The notes: a model not told the origin generated them from the letters alone. 64,000 nucleotides of DNA from CBDUEV01 sp965366365 (GCA_965366365.1 CBDUEV010000004.1:1-64000), one strand, 5' to 3'; positions 8,846-19,500 are shown, counted from the stretch's first letter. Numbers and translations are program-made.

Positions 8846-10576
8846 ATGGCCAATCAACTGATCGCCCCCCACGGCGGCACTCTCATCGACCTCATGGTTT
8901 CGGAGGCTCGAGCCGACGAGCTCAAGACGGAATCTCGAGACTTCGCCTCGTGGGACCTGCGCGGTCGGCAGATCTACGACCTCGAGCTTCTCATGAACGG
9001 CGCTTTCTCCCCTCTCGAGGGATTCCTGGGCAAGGACGAATACGAGTCGGTTCGCGACGAAATGCGACTCACCGACGGAACGCTCTGGCCGATGCCGATC
9101 ACGCTCGACGTCGACGCGGAATTCGCCGAATCGCTCAACCCTGGCGAGAAGGTCGCGCTCCGTGACGAGGAGGGCGTGATGCTGGCGGTGCTCACCGTCT
9201 CCGATGTCTGGGAGGTCGACAAGGCCGCCGAGGCGGAGAAGGTGTTCGGAACGACCAACGAGGAACACCCGGCCGTTTCGTACCTCATGTCCCAGGCGGG
9301 AACCCATTACGTGGGTGGCAGCATCGAGGGCGTCTCCGCACCCCACCACTACGACTTCCGGCGCCTGCGCCAGACCCCGGCCGAGACCCGTGCGGAGTTC
9401 CAGCGTCTCGGATGGACGAAGATCGTGGCATTCCAAACCCGCAATCCGATGCACCGGGCGCACATGGAACTGACCATGCGTGCAGCCAAGAGCGTGAAGG
9501 CGAACCTCTTGATCCACCCTGTGGTCGGCATGACCAAGCCGGGTGACGTCGATCACTACACCCGAGTCCGCGCCTATCAGGCGATCATGGACCGCTACCC
9601 GCGCGGGACCGCCGCCCTGGCGCTTCTTCCGCTGGCGATGCGCATGGGCGGCCCACGTGAAGCTCTCTGGCATGCCCTCATCCGGAAAAACTACGGGGTC
9701 ACCCACTTCATCGTCGGCCGTGACCACGCCGGTCCGGGCTCGGACTCCACGGGGAAAGAGTTCTACGGTCCGTACGACGCCCAGGAGCTGGTGGTGGAGT
9801 ACCAGGACGAAATCGGCGTCGAGATGGTTCCGTTCAAGATGATGGTGTACGTCGAGGATCAGGACGCCTATCAGCCGGTCGACGAGCTCGCCGAAGGCAC
9901 CCGCACCCTGAGCATCTCGGGAACCGAGCTGCGCGAACGTTTGGCGATGGGACGAGAGATCCCAGAGTGGTTCACCTTCCCCGAGGTGGCGGAGGAACTC
10001 CGTCGCACCCATCCCCCCCGGACCCAGCAGGGATTCACGGTGTTCTTCACCGGCCTCTCCGGTTCCGGCAAGTCGACGATTGCCAATGCGTTGCTCGTCA
10101 AGCTCCTGGAAATGGGAGGGCGTCCGACCACCCTCCTCGACGGCGACATCGTCCGCAAGAACCTGTCGTCGGAGCTCGGCTTCTCGAAGGAGCATCGCGA
10201 TCTCAACATCCTCCGGATCGGGTACGTGGCATCGGAGATCACCAAGAATGGTGGAATCGCCATCTGTGCTCCCATTGCACCGTATGCGCACACCCGGAAG
10301 ACCAACCGGGACCTGATCGAATCGGTCGGCGGCTACATCCTCGTCCACATCGCTACGCCTCTCGAGGTGTGCGAGACCCGAGACCGCAAGGGGCTGTATG
10401 CCAAGGCGCGGGCCGGGATCATTCCCGAATTCACCGGGATCTCCGATCCGTACGAGGAGCCGACCGACGCCGATGTCGTCATTGACACCACCGAGACGAG
10501 CCCCGAGAACGCCGCCAACCAGATCATCCTGCATCTCGAGTCACTCGGCTACTTCGGAGTCCGCCGCAACGGCTGA
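8846..10576 (+). CDS. sat-cysC: bifunctional sulfate adenylyltransferase / adenylylsulfate kinase
   Basis: Makes APS from ATP and sulfate, then phosphorylates it to PAPS, in the cytoplasm. Residues 1-385 are ATP sulfurylase of the homo-oligomeric Sat type: QTRNPMHRAHMEL (nucleotide-binding TxNPxHxxH) and GRDHAGPGSD. Residues about 390-576 are APS kinase: FFTGLSGSGKSTIANALL (Walker A), DGDIVRKNL, GFSKEHRDLNILR and CAPIAPYAHTRK. SD AAGGAG precedes ATG 8846. The SLC13-type transporter follows 17 nt downstream. PAPS could feed sulfate assimilation or the sulfotransferase at 57 kb. A role in reverse, making ATP from APS during sulfur oxidation, cannot be excluded, but the kinase domain argues for activation. 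Confidence 0.96.
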   Translation: MANQLIAPHGGTLIDLMVSEARADELKTESRDFASWDLRGRQIYDLELLMNGAFSPLEGFLGKDEYESVRDEMRLTDGTLWPMPITLDVDAEFAESLNPGEKVALRDEEGVMLAVLTVSDVWEVDKAAEAEKVFGTTNEEHPAVSYLMSQAGTHYVGGSIEGVSAPHHYDFRRLRQTPAETRAEFQRLGWTKIVAFQTRNPMHRAHMELTMRAAKSVKANLLIHPVVGMTKPGDVDHYTRVRAYQAIMDRYPRGTAALALLPLAMRMGGPREALWHALIRKNYGVTHFIVGRDHAGPGSDSTGKEFYGPYDAQELVVEYQDEIGVEMVPFKMMVYVEDQDAYQPVDELAEGTRTLSISGTELRERLAMGREIPEWFTFPEVAEELRRTHPPRTQQGFTVFFTGLSGSGKSTIANALLVKLLEMGGRPTTLLDGDIVRKNLSSELGFSKEHRDLNILRIGYVASEITKNGGIAICAPIAPYAHTRKTNRDLIESVGGYILVHIATPLEVCETRDRKGLYAKARAGIIPEFTGISDPYEEPTDADVVIDTTETSPENAANQIILHLESLGYFGVRRNG

Positions 10577-10593
10577 TGACGGACCACTGAGTC

Positions 10594-12357
10594 ATGTCCG
10601 CTGAGGCCTGGATCACGCTGGCCGTCGTCATCGGCACCATCGTGATCCTGGCACGGGAGATCCTCCCGCCGTCCGCCACCATGGTGGGAGCCATGGTGGC
10701 GGTGATGGTTGCCGATATCGTGACCCCCGCCGAAGCGCTGATCGGGTTCAGCAACACGGCTCCCATCACAATCGCTGCGCTGTACGTGGCGGCAAAGGCC
10801 ATCGAACAAACGGGGCTTCTCGAGCCGATCGTCGCTCGCGTGCTCGGAGAGAACAGCGGCTTGAGAGGTTCGCTGGCGCGCCTGGTTGCTCCATCCATGT
10901 TCGCCTCAGCGGTGATGAACAACACCCCCATCGTGGCGATGCTCACCCCGCAGGTCGAGGACTGGTCGGAGCGACGGGGATGGTCACCCTCGAAGTTCCT
11001 GATGCCCCTGTCCTTCGCAGCGATTCTGGGCGGTTCTATCACGCTCATCGGCACCGCCACGAACCTGGTGGTCTCGGGTCTCCTCGACGCGGAGGGATAC
11101 GAACCGATCGGGTTCTTCGAAATCGCCAAACTGGGACTGCCGGTCGGGTTGGTGGGCGGAGCCCTCATCGTTGCTCTGGCTCCACGTCTCCTTCCGGAGC
11201 GTATCTCCCCTCGCGAGGATCTCCACCTCGGGGCCGGTCGATTCGAGGTCGAGTTCATCGTCGAAGCTGACGGCGCCCTCGACGGATTGACCGTCCGTGA
11301 AGCCGGGCTTCGAGACCTGCGTGGAGTGTTCCTCGCCCAGGTGATCCGGGCAGACGAGGTCGTCAGCCCTGTCTCGCCTCACACGCGGCTGCACGGGCAC
11401 GACCGCCTTCGGTTTGTGGGAAAGCCGGACGACGTCGTCGAACTCCACGAGATGGACGGGCTCGTGTCATCCGAACGGGACCAGGTCGAGCGTGTCGCCA
11501 CTGATGAATCGGCCTACTACGAAGTCGTCATCGGCGGTGGCGCCGGTCTGGCCGGCCAGACGTTGCGCGAAGCCGGGTTCCGGAGCCGATACCAGGCGGC
11601 CGTCATCGCCATCCATCGAGCCGGATCTCGAATCGACGCCCAGTTGGGCCGTGTCCCTCTGCGCGTAGGTGACTCACTGCTGCTCATCGCCGACCCGAGC
11701 TTCGCGACTCGATGGGCCGACCGGACCGACTTCCTCCTCGTGTCACCTTTGCGTGCCGAGACGCCGACGCGGGTGAGCCCGTGGAGATTCGCCCTCGTCT
11801 TGGCGGCGGTGGCGGCGGTGTCGATTCTTCTGGGTCTACCGCTCATCACGGCCGTGCTGCTCTTGGCGCTGGGCGTGGTCGCGGTTGGAGTTCTATCCCC
11901 CAGCGACGCTCGGAGGGCCGTCGACCTCGACGTGATCGTCACGATTGCCGCAGCATTCGGTCTGGCGGCGGCGATCAGCAATTCCGGTCTGGCCGACCAG
12001 ATTTCGGACGTGGCCGTCCGCGTCGCCGGAGGCGATCAACCGATCGGTGTCCTCATCGGGATCGTGCTCGCCACCACGATTTTGAAGGAGTTGGTGACGA
12101 CCAACGCGGCCGCCCTCCTGATGTTTCCGATCGCGATCAGCAGCGCACTCGCCGTGGGAGGCGACCCGCGCGGGTTTGCGATCGCCGTCGCCGTTGCCGC
12201 ATCCAAATCGTTCCTGACCCCGATCGGATACCAGACCAACACCATGGTCTACGGTCCGGGCGGCTACCGCTATTTCGACTACGCCCGCCTCGGCCTTCCG
12301 ATCACGATTGCTGTGGCAGCCTTGATCGTTCTCATCGTCCCGATTGCCTGGCAGTGA
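10594..12357 (+). CDS. SLC13/DASS-type transporter with two RCK-C domains, probably sulfate
   Basis: A 587-aa membrane carrier of the divalent anion:Na+ symporter family. It contains two SNT-type substrate/sodium motifs, GGSITLIGTATNLVVSG (about 148-164) and LTPIGYQTNTMVYG (about 540-553), separated by two soluble TrkA-C/RCK-C modules (about 222-290 and 302-370). This is the layout of the SAC1/SLT-like sulfate transporters. Its position right after sat-cysC supports sulfate as substrate; the family also moves other anions. About 11 hydrophobic segments are visible. The 17-nt spacing to the previous gene suggests one operon. Confidence 0.9.
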   Translation: MSAEAWITLAVVIGTIVILAREILPPSATMVGAMVAVMVADIVTPAEALIGFSNTAPITIAALYVAAKAIEQTGLLEPIVARVLGENSGLRGSLARLVAPSMFASAVMNNTPIVAMLTPQVEDWSERRGWSPSKFLMPLSFAAILGGSITLIGTATNLVVSGLLDAEGYEPIGFFEIAKLGLPVGLVGGALIVALAPRLLPERISPREDLHLGAGRFEVEFIVEADGALDGLTVREAGLRDLRGVFLAQVIRADEVVSPVSPHTRLHGHDRLRFVGKPDDVVELHEMDGLVSSERDQVERVATDESAYYEVVIGGGAGLAGQTLREAGFRSRYQAAVIAIHRAGSRIDAQLGRVPLRVGDSLLLIADPSFATRWADRTDFLLVSPLRAETPTRVSPWRFALVLAAVAAVSILLGLPLITAVLLLALGVVAVGVLSPSDARRAVDLDVIVTIAAAFGLAAAISNSGLADQISDVAVRVAGGDQPIGVLIGIVLATTILKELVTTNAAALLMFPIAISSALAVGGDPRGFAIAVAVAASKSFLTPIGYQTNTMVYGPGGYRYFDYARLGLPITIAVAALIVLIVPIAWQ

Positions 12358-12358
12358 G

Positions 12359-12385
12359 GGCCACCCACCGGAGATAGTGGGTGCC
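12359..12385. terminator. hairpin between convergent genes
   Basis: Arms GGCCACCCAC and GTGGGTGCC (one bulged C) enclose an 8-nt loop, right between the ends of the transporter and the convergent small gene. No T-run follows, so this is a candidate bidirectional terminator only. Confidence 0.45.
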
Positions 12386-12402
12386 ACAGCCCACAGGGTG
12401 GG

Positions 12403-12795
12403 TCAGTCGGCCGCCTCGACCTGGGCCGAGAAGCCGTCGAGTTCCCCAACCGTGGGGTTGTGCGTCCACACCTGCACACCCGCGAGGATGTCTCGATAGG
12501 TTTGCTCCTGGCCCGGCCTCACGACCACCCGCAGCGGCGTTCCCTCCGGGACCATCTCTTCGTACTTGGCCAGAATGGCTCGGTGCTGTGGTCGATCCAG
12601 GTCGAAACTGAAGACCACGCCGCGCGCCGATTCGATCTTCGGGCAGCGTTGTCCGACCACGATGGGACAATCGGATCCGCCTTCCGGTCCTCCGCACACC
12701 TCGACCGGATGACCGGTGCGCTGCAAGAACTCAACGGCGATCGAGGGGTCGATGTCGGGCGGGCTGTCAACGAGGATGGTTCCAAGCTTCTCCAT
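12403..12795 (-). CDS. uncharacterised 130-aa protein
   Basis: No family recognised. The protein is soluble, acidic, has no signal peptide or membrane segment, and contains three Cys residues in a short span (EVCGG, DCPIVV, RCPKIE). The alternation of hydrophobic strands and helices (MEKLGTILVDSPP; ARGVVFSFDLDRPQH; GTPLRVVVRPGQE) suggests a small alpha/beta fold, somewhat like a receiver or rhodanese fold; this is only an impression. GGAG 5 nt before the ATG supports the start. Base composition matches its neighbours. It is convergent with the SLC13 gene and divergent from the ABC exporter pair. Confidence 0.75.
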   Translation of the reverse strand: MEKLGTILVDSPPDIDPSIAVEFLQRTGHPVEVCGGPEGGSDCPIVVGQRCPKIESARGVVFSFDLDRPQHRAILAKYEEMVPEGTPLRVVVRPGQEQTYRDILAGVQVWTHNPTVGELDGFSAQVEAAD

Positions 12796-12957
12796 GTCAT
12801 CTCCAATGGCTCAGCGTGATGCCAGGCTCCGACACCTCGCCTTGGCTGTCAAGGGACCAAAGGGAGGTTTCCAAAGGCGAGTCCGGACTCAACCCTCCGG
12901 GCGGGCCGCGTGGACGCTCCTCTTGAAAAATGGAGTCCACCCGAGCGCAACCTCACC

Positions 12958-12963
12958 TAGCCT
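12958..12963 (+). promoter_or_regulatory. -10 box (TAGCCT) of the ABC exporter pair
   Basis: TAGCCT ends 9 nt before ATG 12973, with no Shine-Dalgarno site between, consistent with a leaderless mRNA. Confidence 0.5.
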
Positions 12964-12972
12964 GGTTGGGCT

Positions 12973-14739
12973 ATGGGTACCGAACGCGGGATGGCCCGCC
13001 TCCGACTGTCGGTGCTCCTTCCATACATCCGGACGAGGAAGGGGCTGGTCGCGCTCACCCTTCTGCTGGTCGTCGCCTCGGTACTTCTCGAGCTTGCCTC
13101 ACCAATACTGGTGGGACTCTTCATCGACGGAGCAACTGGGACCGCGGCACTGAGTGAGCTGACCCTCCTCGGTATCTTCTTCCTGGCGGCGGGGATAGGA
13201 ACCCAGGTCTTCAGTGCCGCCTACACCTACGCAGGCACGAAGTTGGGCTGGGACGTCGCCAACGACCTCCGGCTCGAGGCGGCGGACCACCTGGTGTCTC
13301 TCGATCTGGACTACCACACGACGACCAGCCCGGGAACGCTCATCGAGCGAATAGACGGTGACATCACCGCGGTAGCCAAAGTCTTCTCTCACTTCGCGGT
13401 TCGGGTCGTGGCCGCCGCACTGCTGCTCGTCGGGATCTTCGTCGTGTCCTTCATCAAGAGTGTCGTAGCCGGCTCCGTGGTGGTGGCCTTTGCCCTGGTG
13501 GTGGTCTTCTTTCTCTCCAAGACCAGAGCGATCGGTGTGGCGGCTTCCAAGGAGGAACGAGGCATCTCAGCCGAACTGTACGGATTCATCGAGGAGCGGC
13601 TGGCGGCCATCGACGATGTGCGCGCCAACGGGGCGGGCGCCTACGTGATGCGTCGCTTCCGCGGGGTGATGCGCCGGTTCTTCTACCGCGGTCGCCGAGC
13701 TTGGATGCGTCGCTCGATCATCTGGGTCGGCTCGATCGGCCTGTTCTCGCTCGGTTCGCTCATCGCCTTGGCGGCGGGAAGCTGGCTGGTGCTGGGTGGC
13801 ACCCTGTCGCTCGGGTCGGCCTACCTCCTGTACCAGTACATGACCCAGTTGGAGAGCCCCATAGAGCAGATCAGCCAGCAGATGCAGGAACTGCAGAAGG
13901 CAGCCGCAGGGCTCGCTCGGCTCTCAGAGCTCTTCGCCATCTCGCCGGCCCTCGACCGCACCGGGACCGAGATACTTCCGGCGGGCCCGCTCAGTGTCGA
14001 GTTCACCTCTGTGGACTTCTCGTACGGAGAGCAGTCGGTGCTGTCTGGCTTCGATCTGGCCCTCGCCCCCGGAACGCATCTCGGCCTGTTGGGGAGGACC
14101 GGGAGCGGGAAGACGACGATCACGAAACTCCTGGCGAGGTTCTACGACCCCACCGATGGGGCGGTGCTCCTCGGCGGCCACGACCTCCGCAACGTCGACC
14201 CTGTCTCGCTGCGCCGTCAGGTGGCCATGGTCACCCAGGCCGTCCAGCTCTTCGAGGGGTCGGTGAAGGACAACGTGACCTTCTTCGACGACTCCGTGCC
14301 CGACGAGACCGTCGAGGCGGCCCTGGTCGAGATCGGGCTGGGCGCCTGGGTGGACACCCTCGAGAACGGAATACACACCTTGATCGGTTCCGGTGGTGAA
14401 GGTCTGTCGTCTGGCGAGGGCCAGCTGGTGGCGTTCGCACGCGCCTATCTGCACGACCCAGGGCTCATCATCCTGGATGAGCCGTCCTCGCGGGTCGACC
14501 CCGCCACCGAAGCCATCCTCGCGGTGGCCATCGAGCGCCTCATCGCCGATCGCACCGCCGTGATCATCGCTCATCGCCTGGACACGATCCGCAGCGTCGA
14601 CGAGGTTCTCATCCTGGAGGATGGTCACATCGTGGAGCACGGGTCGCGCACCACACTCGCAGCCGACCCGTCGAGTGCCTTCTCCGAAATGGTCGAGGCC
14701 AGCCACGACGGACTGTTGAACCTGGAGACCGCGCCATGA
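12973..14739 (+). CDS. ABC exporter half-transporter (TMD-NBD), consensus-site partner
   Basis: A 588-aa type IV (ABCB-like) half exporter: a six-helix membrane domain (about 1-320) fused to an ATPase domain (about 340-588). Walker A is LLGRTGSGKTTITKL, the signature is LSSGEGQ (instead of LSGGQ), Walker B is LIILDEPSSRVD with the catalytic Glu present, and the H-loop is IIAHRLDTI. The next gene overlaps by ATGA and encodes a second half transporter, so the working unit is most likely a heterodimer. Substrate unknown. The ATG at 12973 follows a -10 box closely; an ATG six codons on is possible. Confidence 0.92.
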   Translation: MGTERGMARLRLSVLLPYIRTRKGLVALTLLLVVASVLLELASPILVGLFIDGATGTAALSELTLLGIFFLAAGIGTQVFSAAYTYAGTKLGWDVANDLRLEAADHLVSLDLDYHTTTSPGTLIERIDGDITAVAKVFSHFAVRVVAAALLLVGIFVVSFIKSVVAGSVVVAFALVVVFFLSKTRAIGVAASKEERGISAELYGFIEERLAAIDDVRANGAGAYVMRRFRGVMRRFFYRGRRAWMRRSIIWVGSIGLFSLGSLIALAAGSWLVLGGTLSLGSAYLLYQYMTQLESPIEQISQQMQELQKAAAGLARLSELFAISPALDRTGTEILPAGPLSVEFTSVDFSYGEQSVLSGFDLALAPGTHLGLLGRTGSGKTTITKLLARFYDPTDGAVLLGGHDLRNVDPVSLRRQVAMVTQAVQLFEGSVKDNVTFFDDSVPDETVEAALVEIGLGAWVDTLENGIHTLIGSGGEGLSSGEGQLVAFARAYLHDPGLIILDEPSSRVDPATEAILAVAIERLIADRTAVIIAHRLDTIRSVDEVLILEDGHIVEHGSRTTLAADPSSAFSEMVEASHDGLLNLETAP

Positions 14740-16484
14740 ACGGCGCCAGGATTCTTCGTGCCGCCGTTCGGCCATGGAAGGGCCTCTTCGTTCTGAACGC
14801 CATCATCTGGACCACCTTCCACTCGATACCACTGCTCTTCGGACTGGCCGTGGGGTGGACCTTCCGTGCGCTGGAAGGCGACGACCCGAACGGAGTTGCG
14901 GTGGCGCTCGGGCTGTTCGCGGCGGCGATCGTGGGACGCCTCTTCGTGTTCGAGGGAGGTGTGTACTTCTACGCCACCTTCTGGCACCGGTGGCTCCTCC
15001 TCCTCCGTCGCAACCTGCTGCGTTGGTTGATGGAGGCGCCTGGTTCACGAGTGCTCCCCATGAGCACCGGAGCGGCGGTTTCGACCTTCCGAGAGGACGT
15101 CGACGAGTTGGGCGAATTCGTCGAGAACTACACCGACCTGGGCGGGCTCCTTGGCTTCACGGTCGCTGCGCTCACCATCCTTGCCGGGATCGACGCCCGC
15201 CTCACGGCCGTCGTCCTGGTACCGATGCTGGCCGGAGCGGTCATCACCCGGGTCACGGTTCCGCTCATTCGGCGCTACCGCGAAGAAATGCGCACTGCCA
15301 CCGAGTCGGTGACCGGGTTCATCGGCGACCTCTTCACGTCGATCGAAACGGTCAAGGCCGCGGGAACCGAAGAGCCGATGTTGACCCAGTTCAAGAACCT
15401 CAACGCTGCGCGCGAGCACGCCGCTCTGCGCGACACCTTCCTCGAGGAACTCCTGCGCTCGCTCCACCGAAACATGGCGAACATCGCCACCGGGCTGGTG
15501 CTGATTTTCGGCGCAGGGGCGGTGCGCTCAGGCGCCCTGCGAATCGACGAGCTGGCCGTCTTCTTGGTGTACATCCCCCGGCTCACCGACTACATGGCAT
15601 GGGGCGGCGACATGATTGCGCAGCACTCGCGAGCCGACGTTGCCTTCGATCGCATGCTCCGGCTCAGTGTCGACGCTCAGCCGGAAGATCTCCTCAGCGC
15701 GGATCCACTTGAGTTCGAGGGCGCCCAACGCGGCGATGCCCCGATTGTGCTTCGCCCTCAGGACCGGCTGCGAGAGCTCCGCGTCGAGGGCTTGACCTTC
15801 CACCATCCCGAGGGTGGACAAGGCATCGACCAGGTGTCGTTCACCATCCCCCGCGGTTCGTTCACGGTGATCACCGGCAGGATCGGCGCCGGGAAGACCA
15901 CGCTGATTCGGGCTCTGCTCGGGCTGGTCCCGATCGATGCCGGGACCGTGTACTGGAACGGGGAATTGGTGGCGGATCCCGCCTCGTACCTCGTGCCGCC
16001 GCGCTCTGCGTATACCCCCCAGGTGCCTCGCCTGGTGTCCGACTCGCTGCAGAGAAACATCACCATGGGACGTCCTCTCGACGATGCCGAACTCGACGAG
16101 GCCCTCGGCCTCGCCCGGCTCCACCACGATGTCGCCCACATGGAACGGGGGCTCGACACCCTGGTGGGGACGCGGGGGGTGAGGCTCTCCGGCGGGCAAG
16201 TTCAGCGTTCTGCCGCCGCCCGGATGTTCGCCACCGACGCCGAACTACTGGTGTTCGACGACCTTTCGTCGGCGCTCGACGTCCACACGGAATCAGAGGT
16301 CTGGAACCGGCTGTTCTCCCAAAGGGACGTCACCTGTCTGGTCGTCTCCCACCGGCGGCCGGCTTTGCGTCGAGCAACCCAGGTGATCGTCATGGAGAGT
16401 GGCCGGGTCGCCGACGTTGGAACACTCGACGAATTGCTGGAGCGGAGCGAGGAGATGCGGGCGCTCTGGGAAGAACTCGACTGA
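14736..16484 (+). CDS. ABC exporter half-transporter, degenerate-site partner
   Basis: A 582-aa membrane-domain/ATPase fusion translated from an ATG overlapping the previous stop (ATGA). Walker A ITGRIGAGKTTLIRALLG and signature LSGGQVQRSAAAR are normal, but Walker B reads LLVFDDLSSALD: the catalytic Glu is Asp. The H-loop VVSHRRPALRR is kept. One canonical and one degenerate ATP site is the known pattern of asymmetric heterodimeric exporters such as TM287/288 and BmrCD; that these two pair up is inferred from the overlap. Substrate unknown: drug, lipid or peptide. Confidence 0.92.
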   Translation: MNGARILRAAVRPWKGLFVLNAIIWTTFHSIPLLFGLAVGWTFRALEGDDPNGVAVALGLFAAAIVGRLFVFEGGVYFYATFWHRWLLLLRRNLLRWLMEAPGSRVLPMSTGAAVSTFREDVDELGEFVENYTDLGGLLGFTVAALTILAGIDARLTAVVLVPMLAGAVITRVTVPLIRRYREEMRTATESVTGFIGDLFTSIETVKAAGTEEPMLTQFKNLNAAREHAALRDTFLEELLRSLHRNMANIATGLVLIFGAGAVRSGALRIDELAVFLVYIPRLTDYMAWGGDMIAQHSRADVAFDRMLRLSVDAQPEDLLSADPLEFEGAQRGDAPIVLRPQDRLRELRVEGLTFHHPEGGQGIDQVSFTIPRGSFTVITGRIGAGKTTLIRALLGLVPIDAGTVYWNGELVADPASYLVPPRSAYTPQVPRLVSDSLQRNITMGRPLDDAELDEALGLARLHHDVAHMERGLDTLVGTRGVRLSGGQVQRSAAARMFATDAELLVFDDLSSALDVHTESEVWNRLFSQRDVTCLVVSHRRPALRRATQVIVMESGRVADVGTLDELLERSEEMRALWEELD

Positions 16485-16553
16485 GCCGAGCCATCGCCGA
16501 TCACCGGCGGCAGCCGGGAACAGGACGGGCTCCTTTCCTCGACGGTAGAAGAG

Positions 16554-16559
16554 TAGGTT
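16554..16559 (+). promoter_or_regulatory. -10 box (TAGGTT) of the CHAT/hydrolase gene
   Basis: TAGGTT covers the in-frame TTG at 16558, which therefore cannot be the start. Transcription from here would give a leader of about 19 nt with a purine-rich ribosome site (AAGGAAAAGGGGGA) before TTG 16585. Confidence 0.45.
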
Positions 16560-16584
16560 GGGAGAGAAGGAAAAGGGGGACCGC

Positions 16585-19500
16585 TTGGCCATCAACGAAC
16601 TGCCGTCCGGGGTGCGCGTTTCCGTGCCGGAGACGTTCACACTGGAGACCGAACCGACTCGACGCGGACCACGAGACCTCCCGAGTGGTCCCGTCCCGAT
16701 CGGGGCCGCCCCTGGTCCGGACATGGCCGCCGCCCTGGAGGCTGCCGACTTCGAGGTCGTCGATCGGGTCGAACTGACGCCCACATCCGAAGCCACGTCG
16801 GTCACGGGTGTTCGCCGTCGCAGCGCCCCAGCCATTCCGGCCGAGCAACCGGTCGAGGTGTCGGTGGATGTGCCACCTGGGGAAGAGGCTGTGGTCCTGG
16901 TGGAACAAGACGGCGTCTACTCCTGGGTTCTCCCCAGCGAATCGGAGACGACGACCCGGGCGGGAGGAGTTCGCACCTTCGACCTCTCGCTCCGTGCCGA
17001 CATCGCCGACGAGGCGCGGACGCGCGGCTTCATCGATGATCTCATCTACTCGAAGGCGACCGCCTTTGTGCTGCGCTACGTGGCTCCGCCCTTGGGCCGG
17101 GCGGCCATCCGCCACTTCGAGAAGGTAGAGGAAGGTCTGGTCGTGATGTCCGCCGACGGACCGGCACGATGGAGGCATGCTGAACCCGGGGACCTGACGA
17201 TGCCTGCCCAGGGTCGCATCCTCCTGTTCGTCCACGGAACGTTCTCCAGTACCTCCAACAGCTTCGGGCCGCTTTGGCAGACCGAGGAGGGGCAGCGGTT
17301 CCTGGCCGACGCCGACCAGGCGTACGACCTGGTCCTTGGTGTCGACCACCCCACCCTGAGCGTCAACCCGCTCGAGAACGCGGAGCGAATCGCCGAACTG
17401 CTCTCCGCCATCCCCGGGAGCGAGGGCGCCGTCATCGACGCACTCGGATACAGCCGAGGTGGATTGGTGCTCCGCAGCCTCATCGAACGAGTCCTGCCAG
17501 AGTCGGACTGGATTGCCACGGTGCGCAAGGCCGCCTTCGTCGGCGTCACCCACCACGGCACGATCCTGGCCAGTCCGAAGCATTGGCATCAGCTGATCGA
17601 CCTCTACACAAACCTCGTGGTGGCGGGTGCGGGGGGATTGAGTGTCGTCATCCCTGGCGCCGCCCCCCCTGCGGCGATCATCTCATCGAGCCTGAAGGTG
17701 ATCGGGGCGGCCGTCAAAGCCCTCGCCACCCAGTTGATCGACGATGAGACGATCCCGGGCTTGGCGGCCATGCAGCCTGACGGCGCGTTCGTCGCTTCCA
17801 TCAATGAGCGGCAGCCCAACCAGCCCGCTCCCGATACGATCGATTACTTTGCCATCACCTCCGATTTCGATGCCGACGACGCCACCGACGAGCTCCCGTC
17901 CCGGATGAAGTTCATCCTCAAGGACGGGCTGATGGACCGACTGATGGGCGAAGACAACGACCTCGTCGTCAATACCTCGTCCATGACCTCGGTCGAACCC
18001 GGCTACCTGAAGGACACGTGGGAGTTCGGCACGAACGGAACCGTGTTTCACACCAACTACTTCCAGCAACCCGAGGTCCCGCGCGCCCTGGCCAACTGGT
18101 GGGAGCTCGCTCCCGAGACGGCGGCGGCCGAACCACCGATGGCGGCGGCACCCGAGCCGCCGAGAGCGGTGGCGCCCGAACAGCCCCGTCGTACTCGCGG
18201 AGCCGGGGGTGAAGGTCCGCCTCCTGCGGCGATCGTGCCCGACGGCGACAGCGGACCCGTCGAGATGGATTTCTCGGCCGGCATGGACGAGCAAGTCACC
18301 CGAGGCGAAACCGCTTCAATCGAGGTGCGGATCGGCGACGACCAGATCTCGGCCGGCGAGTGGGCGACAGGCACGGGGACGGTCGACGCCTCGGTGCCGA
18401 TCATCGTGCAGTTGATGTGCCGATCCGGCTTCAGACCGGAGGGCGAGAAGCGAATCACCGTCGACCCGCCGACGGGAGAGACGATCGTTCGGTACTTCGA
18501 CGTGACGGCCACCGATCTCGGCACGGGACAGATCGACATCGTGTTTCGCCAGGGCCAGGTGCCCATCCTCACCCTGACCTTGGCGCCTGAGGTCGTGGCA
18601 GGCGCGCCCGAATCCACGGGTGAGGTGCGCGGTTCGGGGTCGGCGGCTGCTGCGGCGCCGCTGGCCGTGCCGCTGCATCAGCTGAGGATCAGCGAACGGA
18701 TGAGCGACGGCCAGATCGTCTACGACTTCGATTTCGAGTCTGAGACTTTGGGCGTGCTCATTGCCGCCACCTCCCGGCCGCTCCAGGTCGATCGGGTCTC
18801 ATACGTCGCCAAGCTGTTCTCCGAGATCGAGGATCGGTGGGTGGGTGCCAGCCGGGACGCCGCCAACTTTCGGCAGGATCTGCGCGCTTTTGGATCCGCC
18901 CTCTTCGACGAGTTGGTTCCGCCTGACATCCAACAAGCGATGTGGGAGAACCGGGATCGTATCGACGCCATCCAGGTCCTCTCGACCGAACCGTTCATCC
19001 CCTGGGAGATCGTTCACCTGAAGGAGCCCGGAGGTTCGCTGGGACAGGAGGAACACTTCCTCGGCAGCAAAGGCTTGGTCCGGTGGCTGCACGGTTCGTG
19101 GCCGCCTTCGGAGATTCGGGTCCGACCCGATCGGGTTCGCGCCATCATCCCCGCCTACCCCGAGGGCACCAACTACCAACTCCCCGAAGCCGAGGCCGAA
19201 ATGGCGTTCCTCAGCAACGAGTTCGGCGCCACTCCCGTCGGCCCCACCACCCAGGAAGTTCGGGAACTCATCTCCCAGCCCGGTTCGTTCGATCTGCTGC
19301 ATTTCGCCGGCCACGGCACCGCCGACCAAGGCGACGTGGGCAAGGCGAGACTCATGATGCAGGGTCGCGTAGAGAACAACGCCTACGTGCCCGAGTATCT
19401 GAACGCCACCACGGTCAGCGAGTTCGGCAACCTGTCGGACGAGAACGGGAATCGGCCGATCGTCGTGCTCAACGCCTGTCAGGTCGGCAGGGCCGGCTAT

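Noticed and set aside
8360..10534. 724-aa open frame on the minus strand
   Set aside because: Antisense to sat-cysC and the transketolase start; no family motifs, and codon pattern is the mirror of the real gene.
16558..16584. TTG 16558 as start of the CHAT/hydrolase gene
   Set aside because: It overlaps the TAGGTT -10 box; the purine-rich ribosome site lies just before TTG 16585.
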